From Candidatus Obscuribacterales bacterium (GTDB lineage Bacteria; Cyanobacteriota; Vampirovibrionia; Obscuribacterales; Obscuribacteraceae), in assembly GCA_020050835.1 (NCBI GenBank), contig JAGVKB010000150.1, positions 52,611-116,610 of the forward strand: a stretch of 64,000 bases of DNA, in the 5' to 3' direction. Positions 8,978 through 17,817 of the stretch are shown piece by piece. The notes under the pieces were generated by a model. It worked only from the letters and a program-made list of their open reading frames with translations, did not search any database and was not told the DNA's origin. Each line of letters begins with the position of its first letter. Within the stretch, counting starts at the first letter, position 1. The translations under genes were made by a program, and so were the position numbers.

Positions 8978-10126
8978 TTACTTGCTCTTTTTATCCTTTT
9001 CCTTTTCGGCTCCAGGCGGTGGCTTGAGTTTGATCATGTCTCCGAACGACACCCCAAAAGGATTCTGCCCTGCCACTCCCTGCATCAACCCGGCACCCGG
9101 CCCGATAGTACCGATGTTGAATCCACCTCCCACACCGCCCCCGAGCTGCTGGACGTGCAAAGTGATCTGCGCCTTCATGGTGGGGTCGGTCTCCACCATC
9201 AAGCCGTTCTGAAACTCAGTCAACGCCTCGCTCATCTTGCCGGTCTTCTCCAATGCCAGCGCTAATCCATAGAGAATGTTCTTATCAGTTGAATTCAAGG
9301 ACTTCGCCTTCCGGAAAGATTCAATGGCTGACTCGTACTCTCCGAGCTGAAATTGGGCGTTGCCGATGCTGTTCCAGGCCTGGGCATTCTTCGGATCGTC
9401 CTTAGAAGCAAGCTTGTACTCTTCAATCGCTTCCTTCCACTTGCCGTCGCTTGCCAGGATGTCCCCCTTGGCATTGTGCGCTTCCGGGTTTGTCCCCTTT
9501 TGTTTGATCGACTCATCAAAGTGCTGGATGCTAGAAGACTTATCGCCCTTCTTAAACTTGACCACTGCCATCGTCAGGTGCGCTTCTGGAAACTTCTTTT
9601 GATGCTTCAAAGCCTCTTCGACATGCTCGTGGGCACCATCTATGTCACCTTTTTGAAGCAGAGTAAGGCCGAGCGCATGGTGCGCCATCGAGGGATTGGC
9701 ACCAACCTCAATCGCCTTTTTAAATGCTTTTTCGGCACCGACCAGATCGTTTTGCAATCTCAACAAATTGCCAAGCGCAAGGTGTGTGTCCTTGTGATTT
9801 GGCTTGATCTTGAGAATTGCTTCGCACTCGTCAATCGCTCCTTGATAGTCCTGTTTTTGCACATACATATTGAGCAGGCGAAGATGGGCATCTACGAAAT
9901 CAGGATCCAATTCGATTGACTTCTTGTAGGCCCTGATAGCACCTTCAATATTGCCGTTGAAGAACATCAAGTCACCGAGATCCATCTTGTGCCCGGCGCT
10001 CTCTTTTGCCAACGCCACATTCGGCATTGCTACTCCGGAAACAACCGCAACGAGCAAGAACATCGCAGATGTGCCCAGGCACACCCGTTTCGCAGAATTT
10101 ATTCTCTTCAATTTCGTCACCAGCAT
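8978..10126 (-). CDS. Secreted tetratricopeptide-repeat protein
   Basis: The 382-residue protein starts with a basic segment and a hydrophobic helix ending VALAKES, a likely signal peptide cleaved after ALA. From about residue 45 to 315 there are seven or eight TPR units with the usual spacing (for example GNIEGAIRAYKKSIELDPDFVDAHLRL and GEYESAIESFRKAKSLNSTDKNILYGL). The tail is rich in glycine (GGGVGGGFN) and ends in a lysine/aspartate cluster. TPRs bind proteins; the partner is unknown. The gene is flanked by a 187-base gap on its 3' side and a 265-base gap upstream that it shares with the aldehyde dehydrogenase gene. Confidence 0.8.
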   Translation of the reverse strand: MLVTKLKRINSAKRVCLGTSAMFLLVAVVSGVAMPNVALAKESAGHKMDLGDLMFFNGNIEGAIRAYKKSIELDPDFVDAHLRLLNMYVQKQDYQGAIDECEAILKIKPNHKDTHLALGNLLRLQNDLVGAEKAFKKAIEVGANPSMAHHALGLTLLQKGDIDGAHEHVEEALKHQKKFPEAHLTMAVVKFKKGDKSSSIQHFDESIKQKGTNPEAHNAKGDILASDGKWKEAIEEYKLASKDDPKNAQAWNSIGNAQFQLGEYESAIESFRKAKSLNSTDKNILYGLALALEKTGKMSEALTEFQNGLMVETDPTMKAQITLHVQQLGGGVGGGFNIGTIGPGAGLMQGVAGQNPFGVSFGDMIKLKPPPGAEKEKDKKSK

Positions 10127-10284
10127 CTCAATCCCCGCCTGCCACCCAGCTCTCCTTCAGGTCCGATTGACAGTCCCATTCAATTCAAATTAACACAAAA
10201 AGCATTCTTATAGTAATCGCCAAAACACTCACCGGCTGACAAGCGGCTGTGATCGAATCAATATTAAGTGATGGTTAGGTTTAC

Positions 10285-10297
10285 TACAAATTTTGTA
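10285..10297. promoter_or_regulatory. Inverted repeat, possible operator
   Basis: TACAAA and TTTGTA form a perfect 6-base inverted repeat around one central T. It lies in the gap between the TPR gene and the aldehyde dehydrogenase gene, about 95 bases before the dehydrogenase start. Its role is a guess. Confidence 0.3.
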
Positions 10298-10330
10298 ATG
10301 GACGAGGATGATACTCTTATGTCCAATCGC

Positions 10331-10351
10331 AGCCGGAGCCAACCTCCGGCT
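10331..10351. promoter_or_regulatory. Hairpin in the aldehyde dehydrogenase leader
   Basis: AGCCGGAG (10331-10338) and CTCCGGCT (10344-10351) form a perfect 8-base-pair stem with a five-base loop. There is no T run after it, so it is not an obvious terminator. It ends 40 bases before the GTG start, and a short direct repeat (AGAACCTT twice) follows. Confidence 0.35.
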
Positions 10352-10391
10352 AATTAGAACCTTGACTAGAACCTTTCTGGAGGGTTGAAAC

Positions 10392-11891
10392 GTGGCCGTT
10401 ACCCTAGAAAAAGACTTGATTTGCAAAGACTTTCTATCCAAACAGCCCAAAAAGCTGTTGATTGGCGGCAAATGGGTAGATGCCGAATCCGGTAAAACAT
10501 TCGAAACACGCAACCCAGCCACCGATGAAGTGCTGGTGAAGGTTGCCGAAGGTGGCAAAGCCGACATCGACAAAGCTGTAAAGGCTGCTCGTAAGGCTTT
10601 CGAGGAAGGTCCGTGGCGCAAGATGAGTGCCGCCGAACGTGCTCGTCTGCTCTTCAAACTTGCCGATTTGCTAGAAAAGAACGCCGAGGAGTTTGCTCAA
10701 CTCGAAACGCTCGACAACGGCAAACCAATCAAAGAATCACGTTACGTCGATCTGCCGCAAGCGATCGAAACCTTCCGCTATTACGCCGGTTGGGTGACCA
10801 AACTCGAGGGTGAAACGTTAAACGTCAACTCCAACTTCTTCAACTACACTCTTCGCGAGCCAGTTGGCGTCGTCGGACAGATCATCCCCTGGAACTTTCC
10901 GCTCCTGATGGCAGCCTGGAAGCTTGGACCAGCTCTTGCTTGCGGCAACACCCTCATCCTCAAGCCTGCCGAGCAAACTCCGCTGACTGCGATTCGTCTC
11001 GGAGAGCTTATCTGTGAAGCGGGTTTCCCGGAAGGCGTAGTCAACATCGTCACCGGCTTCGGACCGGATTCCGCAGGACAAGCGCTTGCCGAGCATATGG
11101 ATGTCGACAAGATTGCCTTCACCGGAGAAGACAAGACCGGTCGCAAGATCGTCGAGTACTCTGGCGGCAACCTCAAGAGAGTATCGCTGGAATTGGGCGG
11201 CAAGGCTCCTAACATCGTGTTTGCCGATGCCGATATGGACGCAGCCGTCAAAGGCGCGATCATGGGTATCTTCTTCAATCAAGGGCAAGTCTGCTGCGCG
11301 GGCTCCCGCCTCTTCCTTGAGAAGGGCATTCATGACGAGTTCCTCACCAAGCTCGAAGAGCGAGCCAAGGGACTGCGCCAGGGACCTGGTCTGGACGAAA
11401 AGACCCAGATTGGACCGCAAGTCTCCAAGGAGCAGCAAGAGCGAATCCTTAACTACGTCAACATCGCCAAGGGCGAAGGCGCACACCTGGTGTGCGGCGG
11501 CGAAAGTCCGACCGGCGATCTGGCGAAGGGCTACTTCGTGAAGCCGACTATCTTCAAGGGCGTGAAAAACGAAATGAGAATCGCCCAAGAAGAAGTGTTT
11601 GGACCGCTGCTGTCGGTAATTCCCTTCACTTCAATGGAAGAAGTTGCCGAGCAAGCCAACAAGGTCAACTTTGGTCTTTCCGGTGCGGTTTGGACAAACA
11701 ACATCAAGAAAGCCCATAAGTTTGCCTCGCATATCAAAGCTGGAACGATCTGGGTCAATTGCTTCAACGCTTTCGATCCGGCAGTTCCGTTCGGCGGTTA
11801 CAAGATGAGCGGCTACGGGCGTGAGCTCGGCAAGCACTCAATCGAGCTGTACACACAAATCAAGAGCGTATGGGTTAACCTCGCCGACTAA
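10392..11891 (+). CDS. NAD(P)-dependent aldehyde dehydrogenase
   Basis: The 499-residue enzyme oxidises an aldehyde to the acid with NAD(P). It carries the cofactor and catalytic motifs of the ALDH1/2-like class. These are PWNFPLLMAAWKLGPALACGN, the Glu motif LELGGKAPN, the nucleophile motif FFNQGQVCCAGSR (catalytic Cys) and EEVFGPLLSVIPF near the C-terminus. The general shape is that of retinal/acetaldehyde/betaine aldehyde dehydrogenases; the natural substrate is not clear. The start is GTG with GGAGG upstream. A strong terminator follows the stop. Confidence 0.92.
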   Translation: MAVTLEKDLICKDFLSKQPKKLLIGGKWVDAESGKTFETRNPATDEVLVKVAEGGKADIDKAVKAARKAFEEGPWRKMSAAERARLLFKLADLLEKNAEEFAQLETLDNGKPIKESRYVDLPQAIETFRYYAGWVTKLEGETLNVNSNFFNYTLREPVGVVGQIIPWNFPLLMAAWKLGPALACGNTLILKPAEQTPLTAIRLGELICEAGFPEGVVNIVTGFGPDSAGQALAEHMDVDKIAFTGEDKTGRKIVEYSGGNLKRVSLELGGKAPNIVFADADMDAAVKGAIMGIFFNQGQVCCAGSRLFLEKGIHDEFLTKLEERAKGLRQGPGLDEKTQIGPQVSKEQQERILNYVNIAKGEGAHLVCGGESPTGDLAKGYFVKPTIFKGVKNEMRIAQEEVFGPLLSVIPFTSMEEVAEQANKVNFGLSGAVWTNNIKKAHKFASHIKAGTIWVNCFNAFDPAVPFGGYKMSGYGRELGKHSIELYTQIKSVWVNLAD

Positions 11892-11911
11892 TAGAGCGAT
11901 TTCAAATCGTC

Positions 11912-11952
11912 AAGTAACGCCGCCGGGACTAGCGCTCGGCGGCGTTACTTTC
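11912..11952 (+). terminator. Strong intrinsic terminator after aldehyde dehydrogenase
   Basis: A perfect 14-base-pair GC-rich stem, 11912-11925 with 11937-11950, encloses an 11-base loop and is followed by a short T-rich tail. It stands 20 bases after the dehydrogenase stop. Confidence 0.8.
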
Positions 11953-11999
11953 TGCGGAATCGCCAACGATGAGAAACCGATTTAAGTAGAGCGGCCCGA

Positions 12000-12005
12000 T
12001 ATAAT
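12000..12005 (+). promoter_or_regulatory. -10 box overlapping a false start codon
   Basis: TATAAT at 12000-12005 matches the consensus. The ATG at 12004 lies inside it, so that ATG cannot be the start if this promoter is used. Transcription would begin near 12012, leaving about seven bases of leader before the ATG at 12019. Confidence 0.55.
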
Positions 12006-12018
12006 GCAAGAAATCATC

Positions 12019-13026
12019 ATGCGCAAAATTTCGTTTACCTTCAAGCTAATTTCCGTCCTGACTGTCGCCCTGGTCGGGTTCTCCGTGAGCGATCCGGGTT
12101 CTAATCTTGCAGCGAGCGCCGATCCGATTGTCGAACCAGGAGCGAAATCGATCTCCGTCAACAATCCGATCTGGCATGAGCTACCGTCGCCGGAATATCT
12201 CTGGCCGAGCAAGACGGCTGTCTACTACACGTTTCAAACACAAGGCGGCACAAGAGTCCATTTGGTAGTAGTAGATTTGAAATCGGGTGAATGGACATTT
12301 CGTCCGGCAGTAAATACGCCGGTAACCGGCACAGCAGCATGCGCCGAAAGGTTCTCTGCTTCTGCCGCCACCAATGGTGGTTTTTTCAACCTTCATGCCG
12401 GCGGAGACAGCACCAGTTATGCCCTGATCGATGGCAAGGAGGCTGCCGATCCCAGAGCGAACAAACTGCTTATGAGCAATCAGCGCCTGGTGCCTTACCT
12501 GGATACAATCCTGAACAGAACCGAAGTACGATTCCTAAAGGATCAACACGGCAAGCCTGCGATCCAGATCTGCCCTCATCGCACCGCGACTGCCGCCGGA
12601 ATGAAATTGGTTCATTCACTGCAGGGGGGACCGAGGCTTTTGCCGGAGCTAACCAGTGTAGAAGAAGCGTTCATCAGAACTGAATCAGACGGATCTCGCT
12701 CCGATGCAATCGGCTGCCTCAAACCGGCTTCCCGCACCGCATTTGGTATCACACCGGACGGCTACGCAATGATGATCTGCACCGCGAGCCCGAAACAAGA
12801 CCCCGAGTCCCACGGACTAACTCTCGCCGAGCTGGCCAAACTCCTTAAGGATCTCGGCTGCACTGAAGCTGTAAATCTCGATGGTGGCGGCTCCACAACT
12901 ATGTTTATTCGACCGCTCGAAACTGTAAGCACGTCAGGACAAGCGGCGCCGGCTCGAGTGGTTTGTGGTCGCAGCCCAGAAACACTCGTAAAGACGGTAC
13001 TGCTGCTCTTACCAACAAACAAGTGA
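12019..13026 (+). CDS. Secreted phosphodiester glycosidase (NAGPA/DUF2233-like)
   Basis: The product, 335 residues from the ATG at 12019, has a signal peptide (basic start, then FKLISVLTVALVGFSV). Its NAGPA-type domain contains NGGFFN near the middle and the hallmark NLDGGGSTTM near residue 290. Members cleave N-acetylglucosamine 1-phosphodiester bonds or similar links, and bacterial forms act on cell-wall or exopolysaccharide material. The start choice rests on the -10 box covering the upstream ATG. The gene stands alone between a terminator and the 3' end of the cobalamin operon. Confidence 0.75.
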   Translation: MRKISFTFKLISVLTVALVGFSVSDPGSNLAASADPIVEPGAKSISVNNPIWHELPSPEYLWPSKTAVYYTFQTQGGTRVHLVVVDLKSGEWTFRPAVNTPVTGTAACAERFSASAATNGGFFNLHAGGDSTSYALIDGKEAADPRANKLLMSNQRLVPYLDTILNRTEVRFLKDQHGKPAIQICPHRTATAAGMKLVHSLQGGPRLLPELTSVEEAFIRTESDGSRSDAIGCLKPASRTAFGITPDGYAMMICTASPKQDPESHGLTLAELAKLLKDLGCTEAVNLDGGGSTTMFIRPLETVSTSGQAAPARVVCGRSPETLVKTVLLLLPTNK

Positions 13027-13081
13027 GAATAGCAGATCGACCGCCCGACATTGGCTCTAGGCGTTTGCCGCTATCGCTTGA

Positions 13082-13123
13082 GCTCGCTTGAGTACGGCGC
13101 TCGCTTGAGTACGGCGCTCGCTT
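13082..13123. repeat. 17-base tandem repeat, 2.5 copies
   Basis: A 17-base unit (GCTCGCTTGAGTACGGC) is repeated exactly twice, followed by its first eight bases. It lies in the 161-base gap between the NAGPA-like gene and the convergent cbiA. It does not fold into an obvious terminator. Confidence 0.75.
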
Positions 13124-13187
13124 CTTCACCTTTGCCCATCCTCTGTATAAGTTGTGCATACTCTTACATCGTCGCCATCAATCAAGC

Positions 13188-14483
13188 TCAACTTTTCAGG
13201 AAAAAACCAGCGACTGCAACAGGATTCGAAGGGAAATAAAGATGCAGATAGCTCGCATAGATCCCTGGAATACGATAAATCGCTTCACCTTCCTGCCCGG
13301 TCAAAGGGTGCCTGGCTCGAAGAGCTACCGCTATGCGAGGCTGTACGAGCGAGTGATGAAACGTATGCCCACGCACAAATCCAGATGGAAACTGCACTTC
13401 CTGATAACCGAGCCTGGCCAGTCTGCTTTGCATAAAAGCGTGGCCGGGGATCAAACCTAACATATCTGCCTTCCTGCCCTCTTTGTCGGTCAAAGTATCC
13501 AGGAGATAGAGCATGCCACCACACTCGGCATAAATGGTGCGTCCGCTCTCGAAATGCTCCCTTATGCTCCTTCTCATCGCCAGATTGTCCTGCAATTGGT
13601 CGAGATGAAGCTCGGGATACCCACCAGGCAGATAGATGCTGTCAACGTCAGGAAGAACGCTTTGATTTAAGGGCGAGAAGGACTGAAGCTCCGCTCCCAT
13701 CGACTCCAGCAGATTCAAATTCGCCGGATACAAGAATGAAAAACAATCATCTTGCGCCACTCCGATCTTCAGCCCTTCGAGCAGTCTGGGATAACTTGTT
13801 GTCTCGGGTTCAGCAAACTCCACCGCCGGCAGCAGGTCTAGGATCTTGGTCTCTAGCAGCTTGTAGGCTGCCACATCCAATTTGCTTTCGAGATCCTTCA
13901 GCTCGCTTGCTTGCACCAGACCGAGGTGTCTTTCCGGCAAAGCAATCTCTTGATCGCGCGATATGCTACCCAGATATGGAATAGCCGGCGATCCGCCTTC
14001 TCCCAACATTTCGGCATGCCGGTCGCTGGCAACGCAGTTGGCCACGACCCCCGCAAATGAGAGTCCGTCTCGATATGTAGCAAGTCCGTGAGCGATCGCA
14101 TGAAACGTTTGAGCCATGGCTGATGCATTGACAACTGCCAGGATCGGTAAGTTGAACTTCTCGGCGAGATCGGCGCTCGAGGGGATACCGTCATACAACC
14201 CCATGACACCTTCAACAAGAATGATGTCTGCGTCAGCCGCGGCCTCGAACAACAACTGTCGGCACTGCTCTTCACCAACCATCCATAAGTCCAATTGATG
14301 AACTGGATTCCCCGATGCGTACTCCAAGATCATCGGATCGAGAAAGTCCGGTCCGACCTTAAAGACCTTTACTCGACGCCCGCTCCGGCGGTGGTGATGA
14401 GCCAATCCGGCAGTTACCGTAGTCTTTCCCTGATGAGATGATGGCGCTGATATCATCAGCGCCGGACAACTAACATTGGTCAC
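13188..14483 (-). CDS. cbiA: Cobyrinate a,c-diamide synthase
   Basis: CbiA amidates the a and c side chains of (cobalt-)cobyrinic acid with glutamine and ATP. The N-terminal ATP-grasp-like P-loop region has APSSHQGKTTVTAGL near residue 10 and EGVMGLYDG near 110. The C-terminal glutamine amidotransferase domain has the nucleophile in YAECGGMLYL near residue 322, and a catalytic His in the ending segment. At 431 residues it is a little shorter than many homologues. It is the last gene of the long operon and follows btuR by three bases. Next to btuR and a corrin cluster the assignment is firm. Confidence 0.93.
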   Translation of the reverse strand: MTNVSCPALMISAPSSHQGKTTVTAGLAHHHRRSGRRVKVFKVGPDFLDPMILEYASGNPVHQLDLWMVGEEQCRQLLFEAAADADIILVEGVMGLYDGIPSSADLAEKFNLPILAVVNASAMAQTFHAIAHGLATYRDGLSFAGVVANCVASDRHAEMLGEGGSPAIPYLGSISRDQEIALPERHLGLVQASELKDLESKLDVAAYKLLETKILDLLPAVEFAEPETTSYPRLLEGLKIGVAQDDCFSFLYPANLNLLESMGAELQSFSPLNQSVLPDVDSIYLPGGYPELHLDQLQDNLAMRRSIREHFESGRTIYAECGGMLYLLDTLTDKEGRKADMLGLIPGHAFMQSRLARLGYQEVQFPSGFVRGHTFHHSLVQPRIAVALRARHPLTGQEGEAIYRIPGIYASYLHLYFPSNPVAVAGFFLKS

Positions 14484-14486
14484 CGG

Positions 14487-15086
14487 TTAAAACTCCACGC
14501 CCTTCTGAGCCTTAATACCCTGCTCCTTATATGGGTGCTTGATCACGTTAATCTCGCTCACCAAATCAGCTGCCTCAATTAGCTCAGGAGCAGCATGACG
14601 CCCCGTAATAACGACATGCAATTCAGGACGCCTGTTATTAAGCACCGACAACACTTCGCTGATTTCGATGTAGTTGTACTTAATCACCCAGTTAAGCTCA
14701 TCAAGTATTACCATGTGATAGTCAGGACTTTCAATCATTCGCACAGCCTCGGACCAGGCCTTTCTGGCAGTAGCGATATCAGCTTCGCGATCCTGCGTAT
14801 TCCAGGTGTATCCATCGCCGATTGCGTGGAAGTCACAGTTTTCTTGTTTCTGAAAGAAGTCCCTTTCGGCGCAATACAGAGCGCCCTTTATGAATTGAAC
14901 AACGGCCAATTTCATCCCGTGACCGAGCACTCGCACTCCCATACCAAAGGCGGCCGTGGACTTTCCTTTGCCTGAGCCGGTATTGATAATCAGCAGGCCC
15001 TTTTCCTTGGTTGCTGCCGATCGCTTTGCTTCGAACGCGACTTTGTGCTTTTCGGCCATTCGCTTGTGTGATTCGAGATCGGTCAT
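14487..15086 (-). CDS. cobO: Cob(I)yrinic acid a,c-diamide adenosyltransferase
   Basis: The BtuR/CobO-type enzyme puts the adenosyl group on reduced corrin. The 199-residue protein has the nucleotide loop TGSGKGKSTAAFGMGVR near residue 38. The conserved downstream signatures are VVQFIKG, MVILDELNWVIKY and VVITGRHAAPELIEAADLVSE. The end (EQGIKAQKGVEF) is the usual family ending. It lies six bases after the CobW-like gene and three before cbiA. Confidence 0.95.
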   Translation of the reverse strand: MTDLESHKRMAEKHKVAFEAKRSAATKEKGLLIINTGSGKGKSTAAFGMGVRVLGHGMKLAVVQFIKGALYCAERDFFQKQENCDFHAIGDGYTWNTQDREADIATARKAWSEAVRMIESPDYHMVILDELNWVIKYNYIEISEVLSVLNNRRPELHVVITGRHAAPELIEAADLVSEINVIKHPYKEQGIKAQKGVEF

Positions 15087-15092
15087 CTGATA

Positions 15093-16250
15093 CTACTCCC
15101 AGTCGGTTCCTGTTGCTTCACTTATAACAGCCATCACTTTGTGCCGATCGAGATGATATCCGATAAAGATCAACTCTGATACCCCCGCTTTTACCGGCTC
15201 TTCCGTTTGCACAACATCAATCCTGGAACGCACCGCCTGGACTGACAGAGCCGGCGAATCAGACTTCTCATATATATTGCCCTTGATTCTCAGCACCGGC
15301 TCGCGGTTGGCAAGTATCTCCAACGCAGCAAGCAGCTTTCCTGGTTGCTGATAGTCGTGACAGTGAAGCAAAAAGGCCAGCCAGCCCGGATCATGATCGT
15401 GAACGTGCTCATGTGTCATCACACCATGATCGTGCGACTCCAGCCCGGAGTGGCTATGGCCATTAACATTGGCTTGATACTGTATTCTTGAGGCATCGGC
15501 TGCCGATGCCGGCATCTGATGATGGCTAGCTTCCTCGAACACCGGTTGATTTAGCCTCAAGCCGATTGCAACCGCAGTATCGATGTGAGCGTGATGCGCC
15601 AGCTCGATAAAACGGATATCCGGACCTCGGTGTCTGACAATCGCCTCGGCCTTGAGCAGATCGCTGTCCTTCAATTCATCGATCTTATTGAGCACGACAA
15701 CGTCAGAAAACGCTATCTGCCTTTCGAACAGCTCAGCTGCTGCAGCATTGGCAAAACCGAGCAGATCAGCACCGCTTGCATTGGAATGAGCGCTGCCTGC
15801 AGCTGAGCTTCCAACAGCAGCGGGAGTTTCGAATGCACCAGCAAGCAACAACGGCACATCTACCACGGCCAGGGTAGCATCGAGAATGAACTTCGAAGAC
15901 AGTTCTGGCTTTCTCAGCTCCTCCATAATTGCGGTCGGAATGGCCAGTCCAGAAGTCTCAATCAATACATGATCGATTGAATGTGCGCGATCCGCTATCG
16001 CTTGCATGGAAGGAAGGAAGGACTGATCGCCGCTATATGCCACCAATCCGTTTGACAGATCGTGAATCTCCACGCCATTAGATGGGCTGTACTTTCTGAG
16101 CGTATCGCCGTCGATAGTGGTTTCACCAAACTCATTGACCAGGATGGCAAAGCGTCTAGAAGACTTCTCCTTGATCAGATTAGACAACAATGTTGTCTTG
16201 CCGGCGCCGAGAAAACCGGTGACGATCGTGACAGGAATACGTTGATTCAT
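15093..16250 (-). CDS. CobW-like COG0523 GTPase with degenerate CxCC and His-rich insert
   Basis: COG0523 GTPases are metal chaperones; CobW is linked to cobalt supply for corrins. The 385-residue protein starts at 16250, where GGAGAGATGAA precedes the ATG. It has the P-loop GFLGAGKTTLL, a switch-region stretch starting with the NEFGE acids, IETSGLAIP and the NKID base motif. The metal-binding NGCxCC of the family is replaced here by NGLVAYSG, with all three cysteines gone. A histidine-rich stretch (HSHSG...SHDHG...HEHVHDHD) lies near residues 270-305, and the C-terminal CobW domain follows. Whether it still binds cobalt through the His stretch is unknown. Confidence 0.88.
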   Translation of the reverse strand: MNQRIPVTIVTGFLGAGKTTLLSNLIKEKSSRRFAILVNEFGETTIDGDTLRKYSPSNGVEIHDLSNGLVAYSGDQSFLPSMQAIADRAHSIDHVLIETSGLAIPTAIMEELRKPELSSKFILDATLAVVDVPLLLAGAFETPAAVGSSAAGSAHSNASGADLLGFANAAAAELFERQIAFSDVVVLNKIDELKDSDLLKAEAIVRHRGPDIRFIELAHHAHIDTAVAIGLRLNQPVFEEASHHQMPASAADASRIQYQANVNGHSHSGLESHDHGVMTHEHVHDHDPGWLAFLLHCHDYQQPGKLLAALEILANREPVLRIKGNIYEKSDSPALSVQAVRSRIDVVQTEEPVKAGVSELIFIGYHLDRHKVMAVISEATGTDWE

Positions 16251-16251
16251 T

Positions 16252-17817
16252 TCATCTCTCCAGATCTTGCAACACTGAAAACAAAGAACTAAAATCATTT
16301 GCGAGACGCGGATACTCAACCGGCGGACGGGCAATCACTACCAGTGGAATGTTAAGCGAGGCAGCAGCCTGAAGTTTTTCCGCATACCCTCCGGCGGCGC
16401 CGGAATCTTTCGTCACCACGCAATCGATCTTCCAAGCTCGCCAAAGCACTTCGTTGAACTCTTGCGAAAACGGTCCCTGCATAGCACAAATTCGCTCTCG
16501 CGGAATGCCGAGCTCGACCACCTTCTCGATTGACTCACTATCCGGTGTCACTCGCACGTACCAGGTACAGCTGCTCGCGCCTGGTACATTCAGGAAAGTG
16601 GCGAGATCCTTGGAGCCGGTCGACAAAAATATGCGACGACCCAGCTCCATCGCTCGCCGCGCCGCATCTCGAGCTGTGGCGCACAGATTGGGACATTCGG
16701 TGTCAGCCTGAGACGGACGCTCATAACGGATGTAGGGAATACTCAGCTCGGATGTAATCTCGATCAGCTGTTTAGAAATTTTGCATGCATACGGATGCGT
16801 CGCATCGACAACAAACTTCGCCTTGCTATCTCTTAGTCGCTGCTTTCTGCTCTCGAAGCCGTGCTTTCCAGTTGTGACGTGAATACCTGGACAGTGCGAA
16901 ACCGCCAGCTCTTCACCGTAGGAAGTTGCAACTGATACCACGACCTTGCGGCCTGACTCCGATATAGCCCGGGCCAGACTGTTGCCATCGCTGGTCCCAG
17001 AGAAGACCCATACTGCCTCGTGCGGTTCCTCGTTTTCGAGTGTCGACCGGCAAGAGTTAGGTTGCGCGGCAGGTGGGTCGAGACTCCAGTTGTTGTACCC
17101 TCTTGGTGTAAAGATCCAGTTTCGCTTGCGCCTGGTGAAGCGATTTCCGATCACGACAGTCGTGAGCATATCGAACTGGCGCTTCGTCAACTCGCCCAGT
17201 GTAGAAATGTCCACCATTTGCTCCGGTCGATAGGCATTTCTCACCACTCCGCACACTGTGTCAGCGCTCTTGTGCTCAAGCATTATCTCTAGAATTTCGT
17301 AAACGCCATCCTGTCGCTGCTTGCTCTGAACGTTGTAGAGCGCCACGGCGAGATCAGCCTGCGCAATTCGGCGAGCACGCTCCTGAATCCACTGCCACGG
17401 ACAGAGCAGATCGGACAGGCTGAGCGTTGCGAAATCATGGGAGAGCGGGGCGCCCAGCAATGATGCACAAGCATTGGCCGCTGTAACTCCCGGAATCACC
17501 TTAAGCTCAAACGTATCCGTCTCCTGCATCTCGTCAAAAGCCAGTGCAGCCATGGCGTAAACACCAATGTCTCCGCTCGACACCAAGGACACGGTCTTTC
17601 CGGCTCGCGCGAAATCAAGGGCGATCAAAACCCTTTCCCGCTCCTGCGTAAGAGGAGTAGTGCGAATCTCCTTACCGGCGATCCAGGGCTCGATCCACTT
17701 CAGGTACAGCTCATAACCAACAATCGCATCGCTGGCTTTCAAAGCACTTTCGGCGCTCGCCGTAATGTGCTCAGCCAATCCAGGTCCAACCGATACTAAC
17801 TGCAGAACTCCGGTCAT
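16252..17817 (-). CDS. Fused precorrin-3B C17-methyltransferase and precorrin-6A reductase (CobJ-CobK/CbiH-CbiJ)
   Basis: The 521-residue protein joins two steps of corrin building. Residues 1-245 form a SAM-dependent tetrapyrrole methylase with VSVGPGLAEHIT, SSGDIGVYAMA and VIPGVTAANACASLLGAPLSHDFATLSLSD, which is the ring-contraction C17-methyltransferase. After a Pro/Asn linker, residues from about 267 carry a Rossmann-like reductase domain with VFSGTSDG, VDATHPYA and YIRYERP, the marks of CobK/CbiJ. The start is the ATG at 17817, overlapping the cbiG stop as TGATG. The cobW-like gene begins two bases after its stop. Fusion of these non-consecutive steps is unusual but plausible as a way to couple expression. 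Confidence 0.9.
   Translation of the reverse strand: MTGVLQLVSVGPGLAEHITASAESALKASDAIVGYELYLKWIEPWIAGKEIRTTPLTQERERVLIALDFARAGKTVSLVSSGDIGVYAMAALAFDEMQETDTFELKVIPGVTAANACASLLGAPLSHDFATLSLSDLLCPWQWIQERARRIAQADLAVALYNVQSKQRQDGVYEILEIMLEHKSADTVCGVVRNAYRPEQMVDISTLGELTKRQFDMLTTVVIGNRFTRRKRNWIFTPRGYNNWSLDPPAAQPNSCRSTLENEEPHEAVWVFSGTSDGNSLARAISESGRKVVVSVATSYGEELAVSHCPGIHVTTGKHGFESRKQRLRDSKAKFVVDATHPYACKISKQLIEITSELSIPYIRYERPSQADTECPNLCATARDAARRAMELGRRIFLSTGSKDLATFLNVPGASSCTWYVRVTPDSESIEKVVELGIPRERICAMQGPFSQEFNEVLWRAWKIDCVVTKDSGAAGGYAEKLQAAASLNIPLVVIARPPVEYPRLANDFSSLFSVLQDLER

Noticed and set aside
10818..11588. 256-residue minus-strand ORF
   Set aside because: It lies wholly inside the aldehyde dehydrogenase and has no motif.
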